DNA of 64,000 nucleotides from Rhodohalobacter mucosus (GTDB lineage: Bacteria; Bacteroidota; Rhodothermia; Balneolales; Balneolaceae). Below the pieces are notes generated by a model. That model ran no database searches. It was given only the letters and a program-made list of their open reading frames with translations, and had not been told where the DNA came from. Location: contig NZ_QGGB01000008.1 of the NCBI RefSeq assembly GCF_003150675.1, positions 1 through 64,000 on the forward strand. Direction: 5' to 3'. Both the position numbers and the translations under genes were made by a program. Shown here one piece after another: positions 45,190 to 55,862 of this stretch. Within the stretch, counting starts at the first letter, position 1; each line of letters begins with the position of its first letter.

Positions 45190-45708
45190 ATGAAAAAATC
45201 AACCCTGTTTATTCTGCCTGTCATCTTTTTGTTCATTCCGAATCAGCTTCTTGCACAAAATGAAGTGGAGCGTGAGCGGCTTTCCCTGCAAGGCTTGCAG
45301 GAGTTCGGCTTTACGGCAAACATCGAAGGAAGCCGCGATGTGGCAGACAGTGAGGAGCTCACCCCCTCGGTAATCCGGCAGCAGTCTGTGAACCGGCTCA
45401 TCGAATCGGGTATCCGTTATGTTTCGGATGAGGAAGTACGCTCATCTGCCGACATCCCTTTTCTCTACATGCACATCAACACCATGCAGCTGGAGAACGG
45501 CCTGGTTCCCTTCTCAATACAGCTCAGGCTTTATCAGCCCGTAAAACTTTCTCTGAACCGCGACCTGCAGACTTCAGCCAGCACCTGGGAAAACGGGATG
45601 GTAGGGATTGTTTCATACGACAGGCTTGCTACCATAAACCGTGCGGCCGACGACCTGCTGCAGGATTTTATTGACGACTACAAGAGGGCCAATCCGGGGT
45701 TGCGATAA
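45190..45708 (+). CDS. Secreted hypothetical protein
   Basis: The 172-residue product has a signal peptide (residues 1-22, ending LLAQ). The mature part shows GLQEFGFTANIEGSRD, a helix (SVIRQQSVNRLIESGIRYVS), hydrophobic strands (PFLYMHINTMQL, LVPFSIQLRLYQPVKLSL) and a C-terminal helix (AADDLLQDFIDDYKRAN). It is probably periplasmic, and I do not recognise the family. The next gene, a DUF5916 outer-membrane protein, starts 56 bases downstream, so the pair may be expressed together. Confidence 0.75.
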   Translation: MKKSTLFILPVIFLFIPNQLLAQNEVERERLSLQGLQEFGFTANIEGSRDVADSEELTPSVIRQQSVNRLIESGIRYVSDEEVRSSADIPFLYMHINTMQLENGLVPFSIQLRLYQPVKLSLNRDLQTSASTWENGMVGIVSYDRLATINRAADDLLQDFIDDYKRANPGLR

Positions 45709-45764
45709 AATATTTTTACATACCGGGCATGTGCCGATAAATATCTACTCCCTACCTTATCTGC

Positions 45765-47999
45765 ATGAGCAATGTGCACAAAATTCTTTTCATTTTACTG
45801 ATTTCTTCTGCCTGGCTATCCGCCTTCACAGCTCTTCATGCAGAACAGGCAATACAGCCAGGTGAGTCCGATAGCGACTACACCATTCGGGCATACAGGC
45901 TCCCGGAAGATGAATCCATGAGGCTCGACGGATTGCTTACCGAGTCTTTCTGGAAAAATGTACCGGCTATAACGAATTTCACACAGCAGGACCCACAGGA
46001 GGGCGGCCAACCCACTCAGAAGACGGAAATCTATGTCGCATACGATGAGTCCAATCTTTACATCGGTGCCATGCTCTACGACAGCTCACCGGATCAGATA
46101 CTGGCCTATCAAAAGCGCCGTGATCAGGGACTGGGAGCCGATGACCGTTTTATGTGGATTTTGGACACCTTTAACAGTGGGCGGAATGCATATTTTTTTG
46201 AAACAAACCCGGCTGCGCTGAGAGGTGACGGCCTATTGACAGTTGGTCAGGGCAGAAACCTGAATAAGGCCTGGGACGGCATCTGGGACGTCAGAACAAA
46301 TATCAGTGATGAAGGGTGGTCGGTTGAAGTGGTTATTCCATTCAGATCCCTCGACTTTGATCCTCAGAATTCAACATGGGGCATCAACTTTCAGCGAACC
46401 GTTCGCAGGGATAACGAAGAAATCTTGTGGGCGGGGTGGAGAAGAAACCAGGGGCTCTTCAGGCCACAGAACGCAGGCTTGCTGACGGGAATAACAGGTA
46501 TTTCCCAGGGTTTGGGACTTGAAGTGAAACCATATTTTACCGCTAACAGGAACGTCTCTCAACCTTTAAATGAAGCCAAATTTACAGACTCATCCGCAGA
46601 TGCCGGATTTGATGTTTCATACAGCTTTACTCCCAGTATCCGGGCTTCATTAACCATCAATACCGATTTTGCTGAAACGGAGGTGGATCAGCGGCGGGTC
46701 AATCTAACGCGTTTTCCGCTTCGATTTCCTGAGCAGCGGGATTTTTTCCTGGAAGGATCCGGCATTTTCAGTTTTGCACCTGCAAGCGGCATCGAACCTT
46801 TTTTCAGCCGCCGCATTGGCCTTTCGGGGGGACAGCCTGTTCCTATAACCGGCGGACTGCGCATTTTAGGCCGTGAAGGAAATACAAATCTTGGTTTTTA
46901 TCAGATTCGCACAGCCGAGAATGATTTTACCCCAGCAGAAGATTTTACTGCTGCAAGAATATCGCAGAACATTTTTTCCGAGAGCTCGGTGGGCCTGATT
47001 TACACGCGCCGCGGTTCCTCAGATAATGGTGCAGGTGAAACCGGTCATACTCTGGGTACAGACCTTGAACTTGGCACATCATCATTTTTAGGAGATAAAA
47101 ATCTTCAGTTCCAGGCCTTTTTCGTATGGCATAACCGGGGAAGCCAGGTATCATCAAGTGATTTCCTGGATCGTACCAGTCGCGGAGTTCGGCTCAGTTA
47201 TCCAAACTTCCCATTTTCAGGTTCCGTCTCATACAGAGAGTTTGGATCTGCCTTTGACCCTGAAGTTGGTTTTACGCCACGCAACGGGTTCCGAAGGCTC
47301 CAGCCTAACGCAAACTACAGATGGGTGTTTCCGGATAACAGAATACTTAGACAGTGGGAAGTGGGAGTACGATATGAGTATCTTACAAACCTCGATTTCG
47401 AACCGGAAACCATTGTATACAGATTTACTCCTGTTGAGGTGGAGTTTGAAAGCGGTGAACAGATTCAATTCAGTGTTGAAAGAAATTTCGAACAGATCTT
47501 TGAAAGCTTTGATATTCTTCGCGATGGAACGGTGATCATTCTGCCGGGCGAATACACGAATTGGGGATTACGGACAGAATTCAACACAGCCAGGTTTCGA
47601 AAGATTTCAGGGGGCATCGAGTACAACTACGAGGGTTTCTGGACCGGTACACGTGATGGACTTCAGCTGCGGGGTACCGTTCGTCCCTACCGGGGATTTA
47701 ACCTCTCTGGCAGTTGGTCGCGAAGCCATGTAGAGCTTCCCGGCGGCACCTCTTTCACCACCAACCTTTTTGTATTTCGCAGCAATCTGGATTTTACGCC
47801 CGACATTGCCTTTACACAGATACTACAGTATGATGATGTCAGTGATCTGGTTGGTTTCTACAACCGGTTCAGATGGACGCTCACACCGGGCTCCGATCTT
47901 TTTCTTGTATATACAAGAAACTGGATCGATACCGGTAACCGGCTTCAGGCAATTGAATCCCGGGCAGCTGTAAAGCTCAATTACACACACCGGTTTTGA
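45765..47999 (+). CDS. DUF5916 outer-membrane protein with CBM9-like domain
   Basis: The 744-residue product has a signal peptide (about 1-26), a CBM9-like beta domain (about 45-230; RLDGLLTESFWKNVPAITNF, YVAYDESNLYIGAMLYDSS, WSVEVVIPFRSLDF) and a DUF5916 barrel to the end. NTDFAETEVDQRRVNLTRFPLRFPEQRDFFLEG is the family's typical junction. Alternating hydrophobic strands and a terminal AAVKLNYTHRF with C-terminal Phe fit an outer-membrane beta barrel. Such proteins are abundant in Bacteroidota; substrate and role are unknown. Hairpins follow the stop at 48051-48095. Confidence 0.92.
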   Translation: MSNVHKILFILLISSAWLSAFTALHAEQAIQPGESDSDYTIRAYRLPEDESMRLDGLLTESFWKNVPAITNFTQQDPQEGGQPTQKTEIYVAYDESNLYIGAMLYDSSPDQILAYQKRRDQGLGADDRFMWILDTFNSGRNAYFFETNPAALRGDGLLTVGQGRNLNKAWDGIWDVRTNISDEGWSVEVVIPFRSLDFDPQNSTWGINFQRTVRRDNEEILWAGWRRNQGLFRPQNAGLLTGITGISQGLGLEVKPYFTANRNVSQPLNEAKFTDSSADAGFDVSYSFTPSIRASLTINTDFAETEVDQRRVNLTRFPLRFPEQRDFFLEGSGIFSFAPASGIEPFFSRRIGLSGGQPVPITGGLRILGREGNTNLGFYQIRTAENDFTPAEDFTAARISQNIFSESSVGLIYTRRGSSDNGAGETGHTLGTDLELGTSSFLGDKNLQFQAFFVWHNRGSQVSSSDFLDRTSRGVRLSYPNFPFSGSVSYREFGSAFDPEVGFTPRNGFRRLQPNANYRWVFPDNRILRQWEVGVRYEYLTNLDFEPETIVYRFTPVEVEFESGEQIQFSVERNFEQIFESFDILRDGTVIILPGEYTNWGLRTEFNTARFRKISGGIEYNYEGFWTGTRDGLQLRGTVRPYRGFNLSGSWSRSHVELPGGTSFTTNLFVFRSNLDFTPDIAFTQILQYDDVSDLVGFYNRFRWTLTPGSDLFLVYTRNWIDTGNRLQAIESRAAVKLNYTHRF

Positions 48000-48011
48000 C
48001 AAACACCCTCA

Positions 48012-48095
48012 ACTTCATTCACAGTTCATCCTCATTCACAGTCCATCCTCATCCACAGTTCTACTGTGGATGATCACTGGGCAGCTCCGCTGCCC
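48012..48095. repeat. Short direct repeats and two hairpins after DUF5916 gene
   Basis: Three degenerate TTCATCCTCATTCACAG-type units (48012-48060) run into a hairpin with 8-base arms, ATCCACAG/CTGTGGAT (48051-48070), and a second one, GGGCAG/CTGCCC (48079-48095). No T-run follows, so intrinsic termination is not clear. They lie just upstream of the YjbR-type gene. Confidence 0.5.
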
Positions 48096-48124
48096 GGCTC
48101 CCAGTCCACCAGTAAGCCAGCACC

Positions 48125-48472
48125 ATGCACATAGAACAATTCCGAAATTTCTGCCTCTCCTTTCCAGGCACCACCGAAGAATTTCCATTTGATGAGCGTA
48201 CCCTGGTATTCAAGGTAATCGGAAAAATGTTTGCCCTTTGCGATGTAGACCAGTTCGAAAGCATCAACCTGAAATGCGACCCCGTTCAAGCCCTGGAACT
48301 GCGCGAAACGTATCCGGGCACGGTTATTCCCGGTTATCACATGAACAAAAAACACTGGAATACGGTATTCATGCAGCACAATCTCCCCGATGATCTGATA
48401 ATGGAGTGGATCACCGATTCCTACAATCTCGTTGTGGAAGGACTGCCAAAAAAGGATAGGGAGAAGCTATAA
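48125..48472 (+). CDS. MmcQ/YjbR family protein
   Basis: The 115-residue product shows the YjbR pattern: FRNFCLSFPGTTEEFPFDERTLVFKVIGKMFALCD, then INLKCDPVQALELRETYPGTVIPGYHMNKKHWNTV and a terminal helix pair (LPDDLIMEWITDSYNLVVEGLPKKDR). The fold resembles a CyaY-like/DNA-binding scaffold, and the biological role is unsettled. Full length for the family. Its TAA stop overlaps the first base of the AGACAT repeat array. Confidence 0.92.
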   Translation: MHIEQFRNFCLSFPGTTEEFPFDERTLVFKVIGKMFALCDVDQFESINLKCDPVQALELRETYPGTVIPGYHMNKKHWNTVFMQHNLPDDLIMEWITDSYNLVVEGLPKKDREKL

Positions 48473-48814
48473 GACATGGCATGTCTGTTCAACCCATTAC
48501 CACCCATTAAGCTCTAAACCCCGATTCGATCCAAAACGCAGACACACCCTGAGTAGACATACCTTGTCTCCTTAACTGGACTTCGACACCCCCAGACATG
48601 GTATGTCTATTCAACCCATTACCACCTGTCAAGCTCTAACCCCCGATTCGATCCAAAACGCAGACACACCCTGAACAGACATACCTTGTCTCCTTAACTG
48701 GACTTCGACACCCCCAGACATGGTATGTCTGTTCAACTCAATACCGCCCAATCAAACTCTAACCCCTGATTCGATCCATATCTCAGAGCAACATCGAACA
48801 GACATACCATGTCT
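48472..48814. repeat. AGACAT array 1: three 122-bp units
   Basis: Three tandem units begin at 48472, 48594 and 48716 (exact 122-base period). Each starts with AGACATGGTATGTCT (first copy GGC for GGT) and, about 75-85 bases on, has AGACATACCATGTCT or a one-base variant, the inverse of the first. Each 15-mer is also a near-palindrome itself. The array fills the space between two convergent gene ends. Unit 3 has diverged in its interior but keeps the ends. Confidence 0.85.
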
Positions 48815-48860
48815 TGTCACCTGCACCATGTACCCTGAACCCTGCAACCTGCGCCCTACC
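48815..48860. repeat. ACCCTGxACCCTG-type micro-repeat
   Basis: CACCTGCACCATGTACCCTG and AACCCTGCAACCTGCGCCCT are overlapping degenerate ACCCTG(A/C) units between the AGACAT array and the stop codon of the next minus-strand gene. No function is claimed. Confidence 0.45.
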
Positions 48861-49733
48861 TCAAACATCACAAATCTCAATTCCCTGTCTTAAGGAAGCA
48901 ATCGCATTGCCGCGCGAAGGAATGAATTCCTGGCCTACATACCCCTCAAATCCGGTCTCTGCGATGGCCCGCATAATCGCCGGATAGTTCAGCTCCTGGG
49001 TCTCGTCAATCTCATTGCGGCCGGGCACGCCCCCTGTGTGATAGTGCGCAAAATACTCCCCGAACTCCCGGATCCGGCGGATGATATCGCCCTCCATGAT
49101 CTGCATGTGGTAGATATCATAGAGAAGTTTAAAGTTTTCGGATCCGAGCCGCCTGCACAGCTCCACACCCCACTCGGTACTGCTGGCCATATAACCGGGA
49201 TGATCCACCCTTGTATTGAACAGCTCCAGGCAAAGCACCACCCCGTGCCTCTCTGCTTCGCGAAGCACCGGTTTGATACCCTGTTCGAAATTTCGCATGC
49301 CTGTTTCGGGGTCCATGCCGTTGGCGTTTCCGCTGAAGCAGATCAGATTTGTGAACCCGGCATCCGCCACCTGGGGGATGACCCGGTTGTAGCTTTCGGC
49401 GAGTGACGAATGAAGTCCGGGGTCAATAAATCCGACATCGATTCCCGGTTCGGCCCCGTTGCACATGGGGCAATGGAGATCATATTCTTTAAGTGTGGCC
49501 CAGTCGCCCGGGCCCACCAGCTCCAGGCCTTTGATCCCGATCTCATTGCAGACCGCACAGAGTTCATCCAGCGAAAGAGACCCGTATGGCCAGCGGGTAA
49601 CGGAGTGGTTGATGTTACCTTTCAACTGAATGGGAGATAATCCTTTGGTTGATAATGATATCACGCCGGGCAGTGAAGCCGTACCTGCGGCCAGTCCCAT
49701 TTTTTTGATCGCTTCGCGTCTTGAAATTCCCAT
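48861..49733 (-). CDS. Hydroxypyruvate isomerase-like TIM-barrel protein, Tat-type start
   Basis: The 290-residue product opens MGISRREAIKKMGLAAGTASLPG, a twin-arginine type signal, so export in folded form is likely. The rest is a sugar-phosphate isomerase/epimerase TIM barrel: VTRWPYGSLSLDELCAVCNEIGIKGLEL, LCLELFNTRVDHPGYM with a metal-site Glu, LLYDIYHMQIMEGD and YVGQEFIPSRG with the second Glu. This set matches the hydroxypyruvate isomerase (Hyi) branch. The exact substrate is unproven. It lies 87 bases downstream of the MFS gene on the same strand, so co-transcription is possible. Confidence 0.9.
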   Translation of the reverse strand: MGISRREAIKKMGLAAGTASLPGVISLSTKGLSPIQLKGNINHSVTRWPYGSLSLDELCAVCNEIGIKGLELVGPGDWATLKEYDLHCPMCNGAEPGIDVGFIDPGLHSSLAESYNRVIPQVADAGFTNLICFSGNANGMDPETGMRNFEQGIKPVLREAERHGVVLCLELFNTRVDHPGYMASSTEWGVELCRRLGSENFKLLYDIYHMQIMEGDIIRRIREFGEYFAHYHTGGVPGRNEIDETQELNYPAIMRAIAETGFEGYVGQEFIPSRGNAIASLRQGIEICDV

Positions 49734-49820
49734 AACCTGTTCCGTTTCCGTCTCTGTTCATTTTAAAATGGTAAGTAAACAGGTTTCGCGGTGAAAATCT
49801 ACTGAAGCATCCTTCGATTT

Positions 49821-51074
49821 CTATCCGGATTTTTTCATCAGTCCAAATCCGATCCAGATTGTAGCGGAGACAATCAGTGCGGTAGCTACAAACGGAAGTC
49901 CAAATGTTATGGCAAACAGGGCACCTCCCCACGTGGGACCAATCATCCTGCCCAAACCCGATAACCCCTGTGAAGCACCCATCACCGCTCCCACATTGTC
50001 GTCGTTAGCTTCCTTCGAGATCAGGCTTGTGATGGTTGGCGTATTCAGGCTCTTGCCCGCAGCCATCAGGCCCAGGAACAGGGCCAGCGTAAGCATGCTG
50101 TTTGCGAAAGGAATGAGCCCAAGCCCGATCACCATCATCACGTTCCCGGCAATGAACAGCTTCTCTTCTGAAAAGACGTTAGTCAGTGGTTTGATCAGGA
50201 ATCCCTGCACCACAACCGCAATGATCCCGATGTAGAAGAACTGGACGCCCACCTGTTCGGCGGTCATCCCCAGTTCAGACTCCGCAAACAGCGGAAATGC
50301 GCTGTAAAGACTCGACTCACCGAATGAAAGAAGAAAAAAACCGACGATGAGCGGAATCAGAAATCCACGCGCCGACTGCCCTTTCTGTTCCGATAACAGC
50401 CTCCAGAATCGCGGGGTAAACACACTGGGGCGCCGGAACTCACCCGTTCGCTCTTTGGTCGTATCAACCGTTTCAGGCAGCTTGAACAGCACCATCAGAA
50501 AGCTGCAAAAAGAGAGAAAAGCCGCAAAAAAACCGGGTAGAGCAAACCGGTTTGTGCTCATCCACTCTGCAAATTCCGTAAATCCAATGCTGGCAACAAA
50601 TTCATGAAAAGCGGGGTGTATCAAACCAGTGGCGGTTGCCGGACCGATGACAAAACCGATCCCGAAAGCAGCCCCGATCAGTCCCATACCCCTGGCGCGG
50701 TTCTCGCTGTCGGTGACGTCGGCGATATAGGCTTGGGCTGTGGAGATATTTCCCCCCATCATCCCGGCTACGATACGTGACAAAAACAGAACGCCCACCG
50801 ATTCTGCCAGTCCGAATATAATGTACGCAATGACTGCCCCAAAGGTACTCAACAGCATGATGGGGCGCCGGCCGATGCGATCGCTCCAGCTCCCCCAGAT
50901 GGGAGAAAAAATCAGCTGCATAAATGAATAGACGCTGTACAGCAACCCGATGGTCACGGCCGATGCGGCAAACTCCTTAGCGTAAAAGGGAAGCAGCGGC
51001 AGCACGATTCCGAAACCTAGGAGATCGATCATCACCACCAAAAAAACAGTTGCCAGGGCAGGTTTATTCATCAA
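49821..51074 (-). CDS. MFS transporter, TCR/Tet-like exporter
   Basis: The 417-residue product has 12 membrane helices and major-facilitator motifs: IDLLGFGIVLPLLPFYA in helix 1 (drug:proton antiporter type), GSWSDRIGRRPIML (motif A) in the first loop and GPATATGLI (motif C-like) in helix 5. The length and motifs fit the TCR/Tet and MdtG group of drug-type exporters. The substrate cannot be named. It could instead export a metabolite linked to the following isomerase-like gene. Confidence 0.92.
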   Translation of the reverse strand: MMNKPALATVFLVVMIDLLGFGIVLPLLPFYAKEFAASAVTIGLLYSVYSFMQLIFSPIWGSWSDRIGRRPIMLLSTFGAVIAYIIFGLAESVGVLFLSRIVAGMMGGNISTAQAYIADVTDSENRARGMGLIGAAFGIGFVIGPATATGLIHPAFHEFVASIGFTEFAEWMSTNRFALPGFFAAFLSFCSFLMVLFKLPETVDTTKERTGEFRRPSVFTPRFWRLLSEQKGQSARGFLIPLIVGFFLLSFGESSLYSAFPLFAESELGMTAEQVGVQFFYIGIIAVVVQGFLIKPLTNVFSEEKLFIAGNVMMVIGLGLIPFANSMLTLALFLGLMAAGKSLNTPTITSLISKEANDDNVGAVMGASQGLSGLGRMIGPTWGGALFAITFGLPFVATALIVSATIWIGFGLMKKSG

Positions 51075-51169
51075 ATGTATTGGATTAAAGACCCGACAAG
51101 ATAGAGCCTTTGAATGTACATTTCATGAAGAAGATGGAATACAGTTATCCAGACGTCCCAGACATTTCC

Positions 51170-51305
51170 AGACATGGTATGTCTGTTCAACACAAAACCA
51201 CCGATCTGACTCTAATCCCCGATTCGATACGAAACGCAGCATATCACAACACAGACATACCATGTCTCCTTAACCCGATCTCTACATCCCAGACATAGTA
51301 TGCCT
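51170..51305. repeat. AGACAT array 2: one full unit plus start of a second
   Basis: AGACATGGTATGTCT (51170-51184) and AGACATACCATGTCT (51253-51267) bound one full unit; AGACATAGTATGCCT (51291-51305) begins a second, 121 bases after the first. The interior shares CCCCGATTCGAT and CTCCTTAAC with array 1. The array lies between the MFS start and the hemL stop codon and ends 6 bases before hemL. Confidence 0.85.
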
Positions 51306-51311
51306 CCTCAA

Positions 51312-52616
51312 CTACGACATCACTTTCGCCTTCGCCACCTCAAGGGCTTCATCCGCAGCGGTCAGGGTCGCATCCAGCATCTCATAGGTAAGTGAATTGG
51401 CCAGAAACCAGCTTTCAAAAGGCGATGGTGGCAGGTATACACCCCGATTCAGCATTTCATGAAAGAAGATCCTGAACAGCTCCTGGTTCGTGGTGTTCGC
51501 TGTGCTAAAGTTTGTGACCGTTTCAGAAGTGAAGAAAATACTGGTCATTGAACCTACACGATGCATATCGTAATCAATTTCATGCTCATTGAGCAACAAA
51601 CGCATCCGTTTTTCCAGGTATTCGGTCTTTTCCTCCAGTTCCACATAATATTCAGGATGATTCTCAAGTGCTGACAACTGCGCAAGACCTGCACTCATAG
51701 CCAGCGGATTGCCTGAAAGCGTGCCCGCCTGGTAAACTGGACCCATTGGAGCCACCACATCCATGATATCTTTTTTGCCGCCGAAAGCTCCCACCGGCAG
51801 GCCGCCGCCAATAATTTTTCCGAAAGTAACCAGGTCGGCCCATACATCAAATCGCTCCTGGGCGCCGCCTCTTGCCAAACGAAAACCGGTCATTACTTCA
51901 TCAAATATCAGAACCGCTTCATGCCGGTTGCAAAGCTCTCTGAGGCCTTCCAGAAAACCCGGCTCCGGCGGAATACAGCCCATATTACCCGCAACGGGCT
52001 CCAGGATGATGGCGGCCACATCACCCTTGTTCTCTTTAAGCAGCTTCTCAACGCTTTCCAGGTTGTTATAATCCGCATTCAGAGTATCCTTTGCGGTTCC
52101 TTTCGTGACACCCGGACTGCTCGGCTGACCCAAAGTGAGTGCCCCGCTTCCGGCCTTGATCAGAAAGGCATCGCCGTGCCCGTGATAGTTCCCCTCAAAC
52201 TTGATGATTTTCTCCTTGCCTGTATATCCACGGGCTACCCGGATGGCGCTCATGCACGCCTCGGTACCCGAATTCACCATCCGCACCTTCTCCACATTTG
52301 GAACCATGCGCTGCACCAGCTCCGCCATGTTGATCTCAATTTCCGTTGGAGCCCCAAATGATGTGGAATTGAATGATGCATCCTGAACGGCTTTTACCAC
52401 CGGCGGATAGGCATGCCCCAGAATCATCGGCCCCCAGGAACCCACATAGTCGATATACTCATTGCCGTCCTCATCTGTAATTATCGATCCCTTCGCCTTA
52501 TTGAAGAAAACCGGAATGCCTCCAACCGATTTAAAAGCCCTGGCCGGAGAGTTCACCCCGCCGGGAATAAATTGCTGTGCCCTGTTGAAAAGAAATTCGC
52601 TTTTATTGAGAAGCAT
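51312..52616 (-). CDS. hemL: Glutamate-1-semialdehyde 2,1-aminomutase
   Basis: The 434-residue product is full length for HemL, the PLP enzyme that converts glutamate-1-semialdehyde into 5-aminolevulinate in the C5 haem pathway. It shows the class III aminotransferase features: [17 protein letters not shown] for cofactor phosphate, [33 protein letters not shown], and the PLP lysine (Lys267) in [18 protein letters not shown]. The product feeds HemB, encoded in the same cluster. It starts 47 bases after htpX on the same strand, so it is probably the last gene of a chaN-like/hemB/htpX/hemL transcript. Confidence 0.96.
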   Translation of the reverse strand: MLLNKSEFLFNRAQQFIPGGVNSPARAFKSVGGIPVFFNKAKGSIITDEDGNEYIDYVGSWGPMILGHAYPPVVKAVQDASFNSTSFGAPTEIEINMAELVQRMVPNVEKVRMVNSGTEACMSAIRVARGYTGKEKIIKFEGNYHGHGDAFLIKAGSGALTLGQPSSPGVTKGTAKDTLNADYNNLESVEKLLKENKGDVAAIILEPVAGNMGCIPPEPGFLEGLRELCNRHEAVLIFDEVMTGFRLARGGAQERFDVWADLVTFGKIIGGGLPVGAFGGKKDIMDVVAPMGPVYQAGTLSGNPLAMSAGLAQLSALENHPEYYVELEEKTEYLEKRMRLLLNEHEIDYDMHRVGSMTSIFFTSETVTNFSTANTTNQELFRIFFHEMLNRGVYLPPSPFESWFLANSLTYEMLDATLTAADEALEVAKAKVMS

Positions 52617-52663
52617 AGGTTATTTATAGTCTTGAGTATCAAGTAGTGAGAGATAATCCGCGA

Positions 52664-53554
52664 TCAATCGCTCATGTTCTGCAGAGCAGCAATCCGGTCT
52701 TCAAGCGGGGGGTGGGTCATAAACAATGCTTTGATGCCTTTCTTCTTACCGCCCGTAATGCCAAATGCCTGCATCGACTCGGGAAGCTGATTTGGGACCT
52801 GCGTCTCGGCTTTCAGCCTCTGAAGCGCACCAATCATACCCTGACGGGTGCCCAGACGTGCACCGGCCTCGTCTGCACGAAATTCTCGTCTGCGCGAAAA
52901 CCAAAAAACTATTGTGGATGCCAGAATGGCCAGTACGATTTCTGCCGCAATGGTTGTTATAAAATAACCAATCCCCAATCCCTGTTCATTTCGCAGAACA
53001 ATGCGATCTACTGCAAAACCGACGACTCTGGCCAGAAACATCACAAACGTGTTAACAACACCCTGTATCAGCGCCAGCGTGATCATATCACCGTTGGCCA
53101 CGTGGCCTACTTCATGCCCCAGAACGGCTTCAATTTCATCCTTATTGAATCGCTGCAGCATGCCTGTACTTACGGCGACCAGCGCCTTGTTTCTGCTGGC
53201 TCCCGTTGCAAATGCATTTGCCTGCTGCGCCTGAAAAACACCTACTTCCGGCATGCCGATACCCGCATTATCAGCTTGTCGCTCAATTGTTTTGAACAGC
53301 CACTCCTCATCTGAGTTTCGGGGCTTATCTATGATCTGAACCTTCATGGTCCACTTGGCAATCTTTTTCGAGAGCAGCAGGGAGATGAATGAGCCCGCCA
53401 TACCAAAGACAAAACAGAAAATGAGCAGTGCCTGAAGATCCAGTCCGGTACCCGTTTCATCCAGAAATGAACCCACACCCAGAAGGCTCAGGGTAATGCT
53501 GGCTACCACGATGATGGCCAGGTTTGTGCCAAGAAATAATAGTACTCGTTTCAT
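52664..53554 (-). CDS. htpX: HtpX membrane zinc metalloprotease
   Basis: The 296-residue product is an M48B protease of membrane quality control. Two N-terminal membrane helices (about 4-28 and 40-63) precede the catalytic HEVGH motif in [13 protein letters not shown], then two more helices (about 160-215) and the third zinc ligand region [13 protein letters not shown]. It ends with a TLPPLEDRI-like [12 protein letters not shown]. The length matches the E. coli enzyme. It has no known link to haem; its place between hemB and hemL may be chance. A repeat B copy separates it from hemB. Confidence 0.95.
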   Translation of the reverse strand: MKRVLLFLGTNLAIIVVASITLSLLGVGSFLDETGTGLDLQALLIFCFVFGMAGSFISLLLSKKIAKWTMKVQIIDKPRNSDEEWLFKTIERQADNAGIGMPEVGVFQAQQANAFATGASRNKALVAVSTGMLQRFNKDEIEAVLGHEVGHVANGDMITLALIQGVVNTFVMFLARVVGFAVDRIVLRNEQGLGIGYFITTIAAEIVLAILASTIVFWFSRRREFRADEAGARLGTRQGMIGALQRLKAETQVPNQLPESMQAFGITGGKKKGIKALFMTHPPLEDRIAALQNMSD

Positions 53555-53596
53555 TTTTCGCTATTACGGTTTAGTTGATTCAATATTCTTTATAAA

Positions 53597-53796
53597 AATC
53601 CCCCTCTTGCCTAAGGCATTCCTACGGAGAAAAGGGAAAATGAAACCGAAAGCGCAAAGCGCTATTCGGTGAGCCAGGGGTGTGTTCGCAGCGTTGATCA
53701 AACTCAGTTTCATTTCAGATCAATCGACCTAACTTTACACACCCCTTTCCATAGGGATACCTACGGGGAAATACCCTCTGAAGAGGGGATTTTAAG
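53597..53796. repeat. Repeat B, intergenic copy between hemB and htpX
   Basis: The only intergenic copy seen of the repeat found inside HK1, HK5, HK6 and HK7. It begins AATCCCCCTCTTG, has the inner arm CAGGGGTGTGTT and its partner ACACACCCCT, and ends CCCTCTGAAGAGGGGATTTT. Each end palindrome is interrupted by a small CCTACGG-containing palindrome, as in HK1. In the frame used inside the kinases it meets a stop codon within six codons, so only the genic copies are kept open. Confidence 0.8.
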
Positions 53797-53802
53797 CCTA
53801 TC

Positions 53803-55694
<1,892 letters not shown>

Positions 55695-55862
55695 TTCTCT
55701 ATAAATAAATCTGGGAGTCAGATGAATAAGTACCATAACCGCATGCTGCCCCCGCTTCCAGATTGTCATGCACCTGGCCACATACCCGGTTCTTACCGGA
55801 TCCAGGCCAAATTAGCGGATGAAGGGTATGGTAAGCTGTTAATGTGAATCGGTAATAAAGAC

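Noticed and set aside
48472-48814. CRISPR array
   Set aside because: The repeated unit is ~122 bases and the similarity extends through the unit; there are no 25-40 base repeats with unique spacers and no cas genes.
53597-53796. Plain transcription terminator after hemB
   Set aside because: The outer arms could pair and a T-run is present, but the whole 200-base structure matches repeat B inside kinases, so a dispersed element is the better description; termination may be a side effect.
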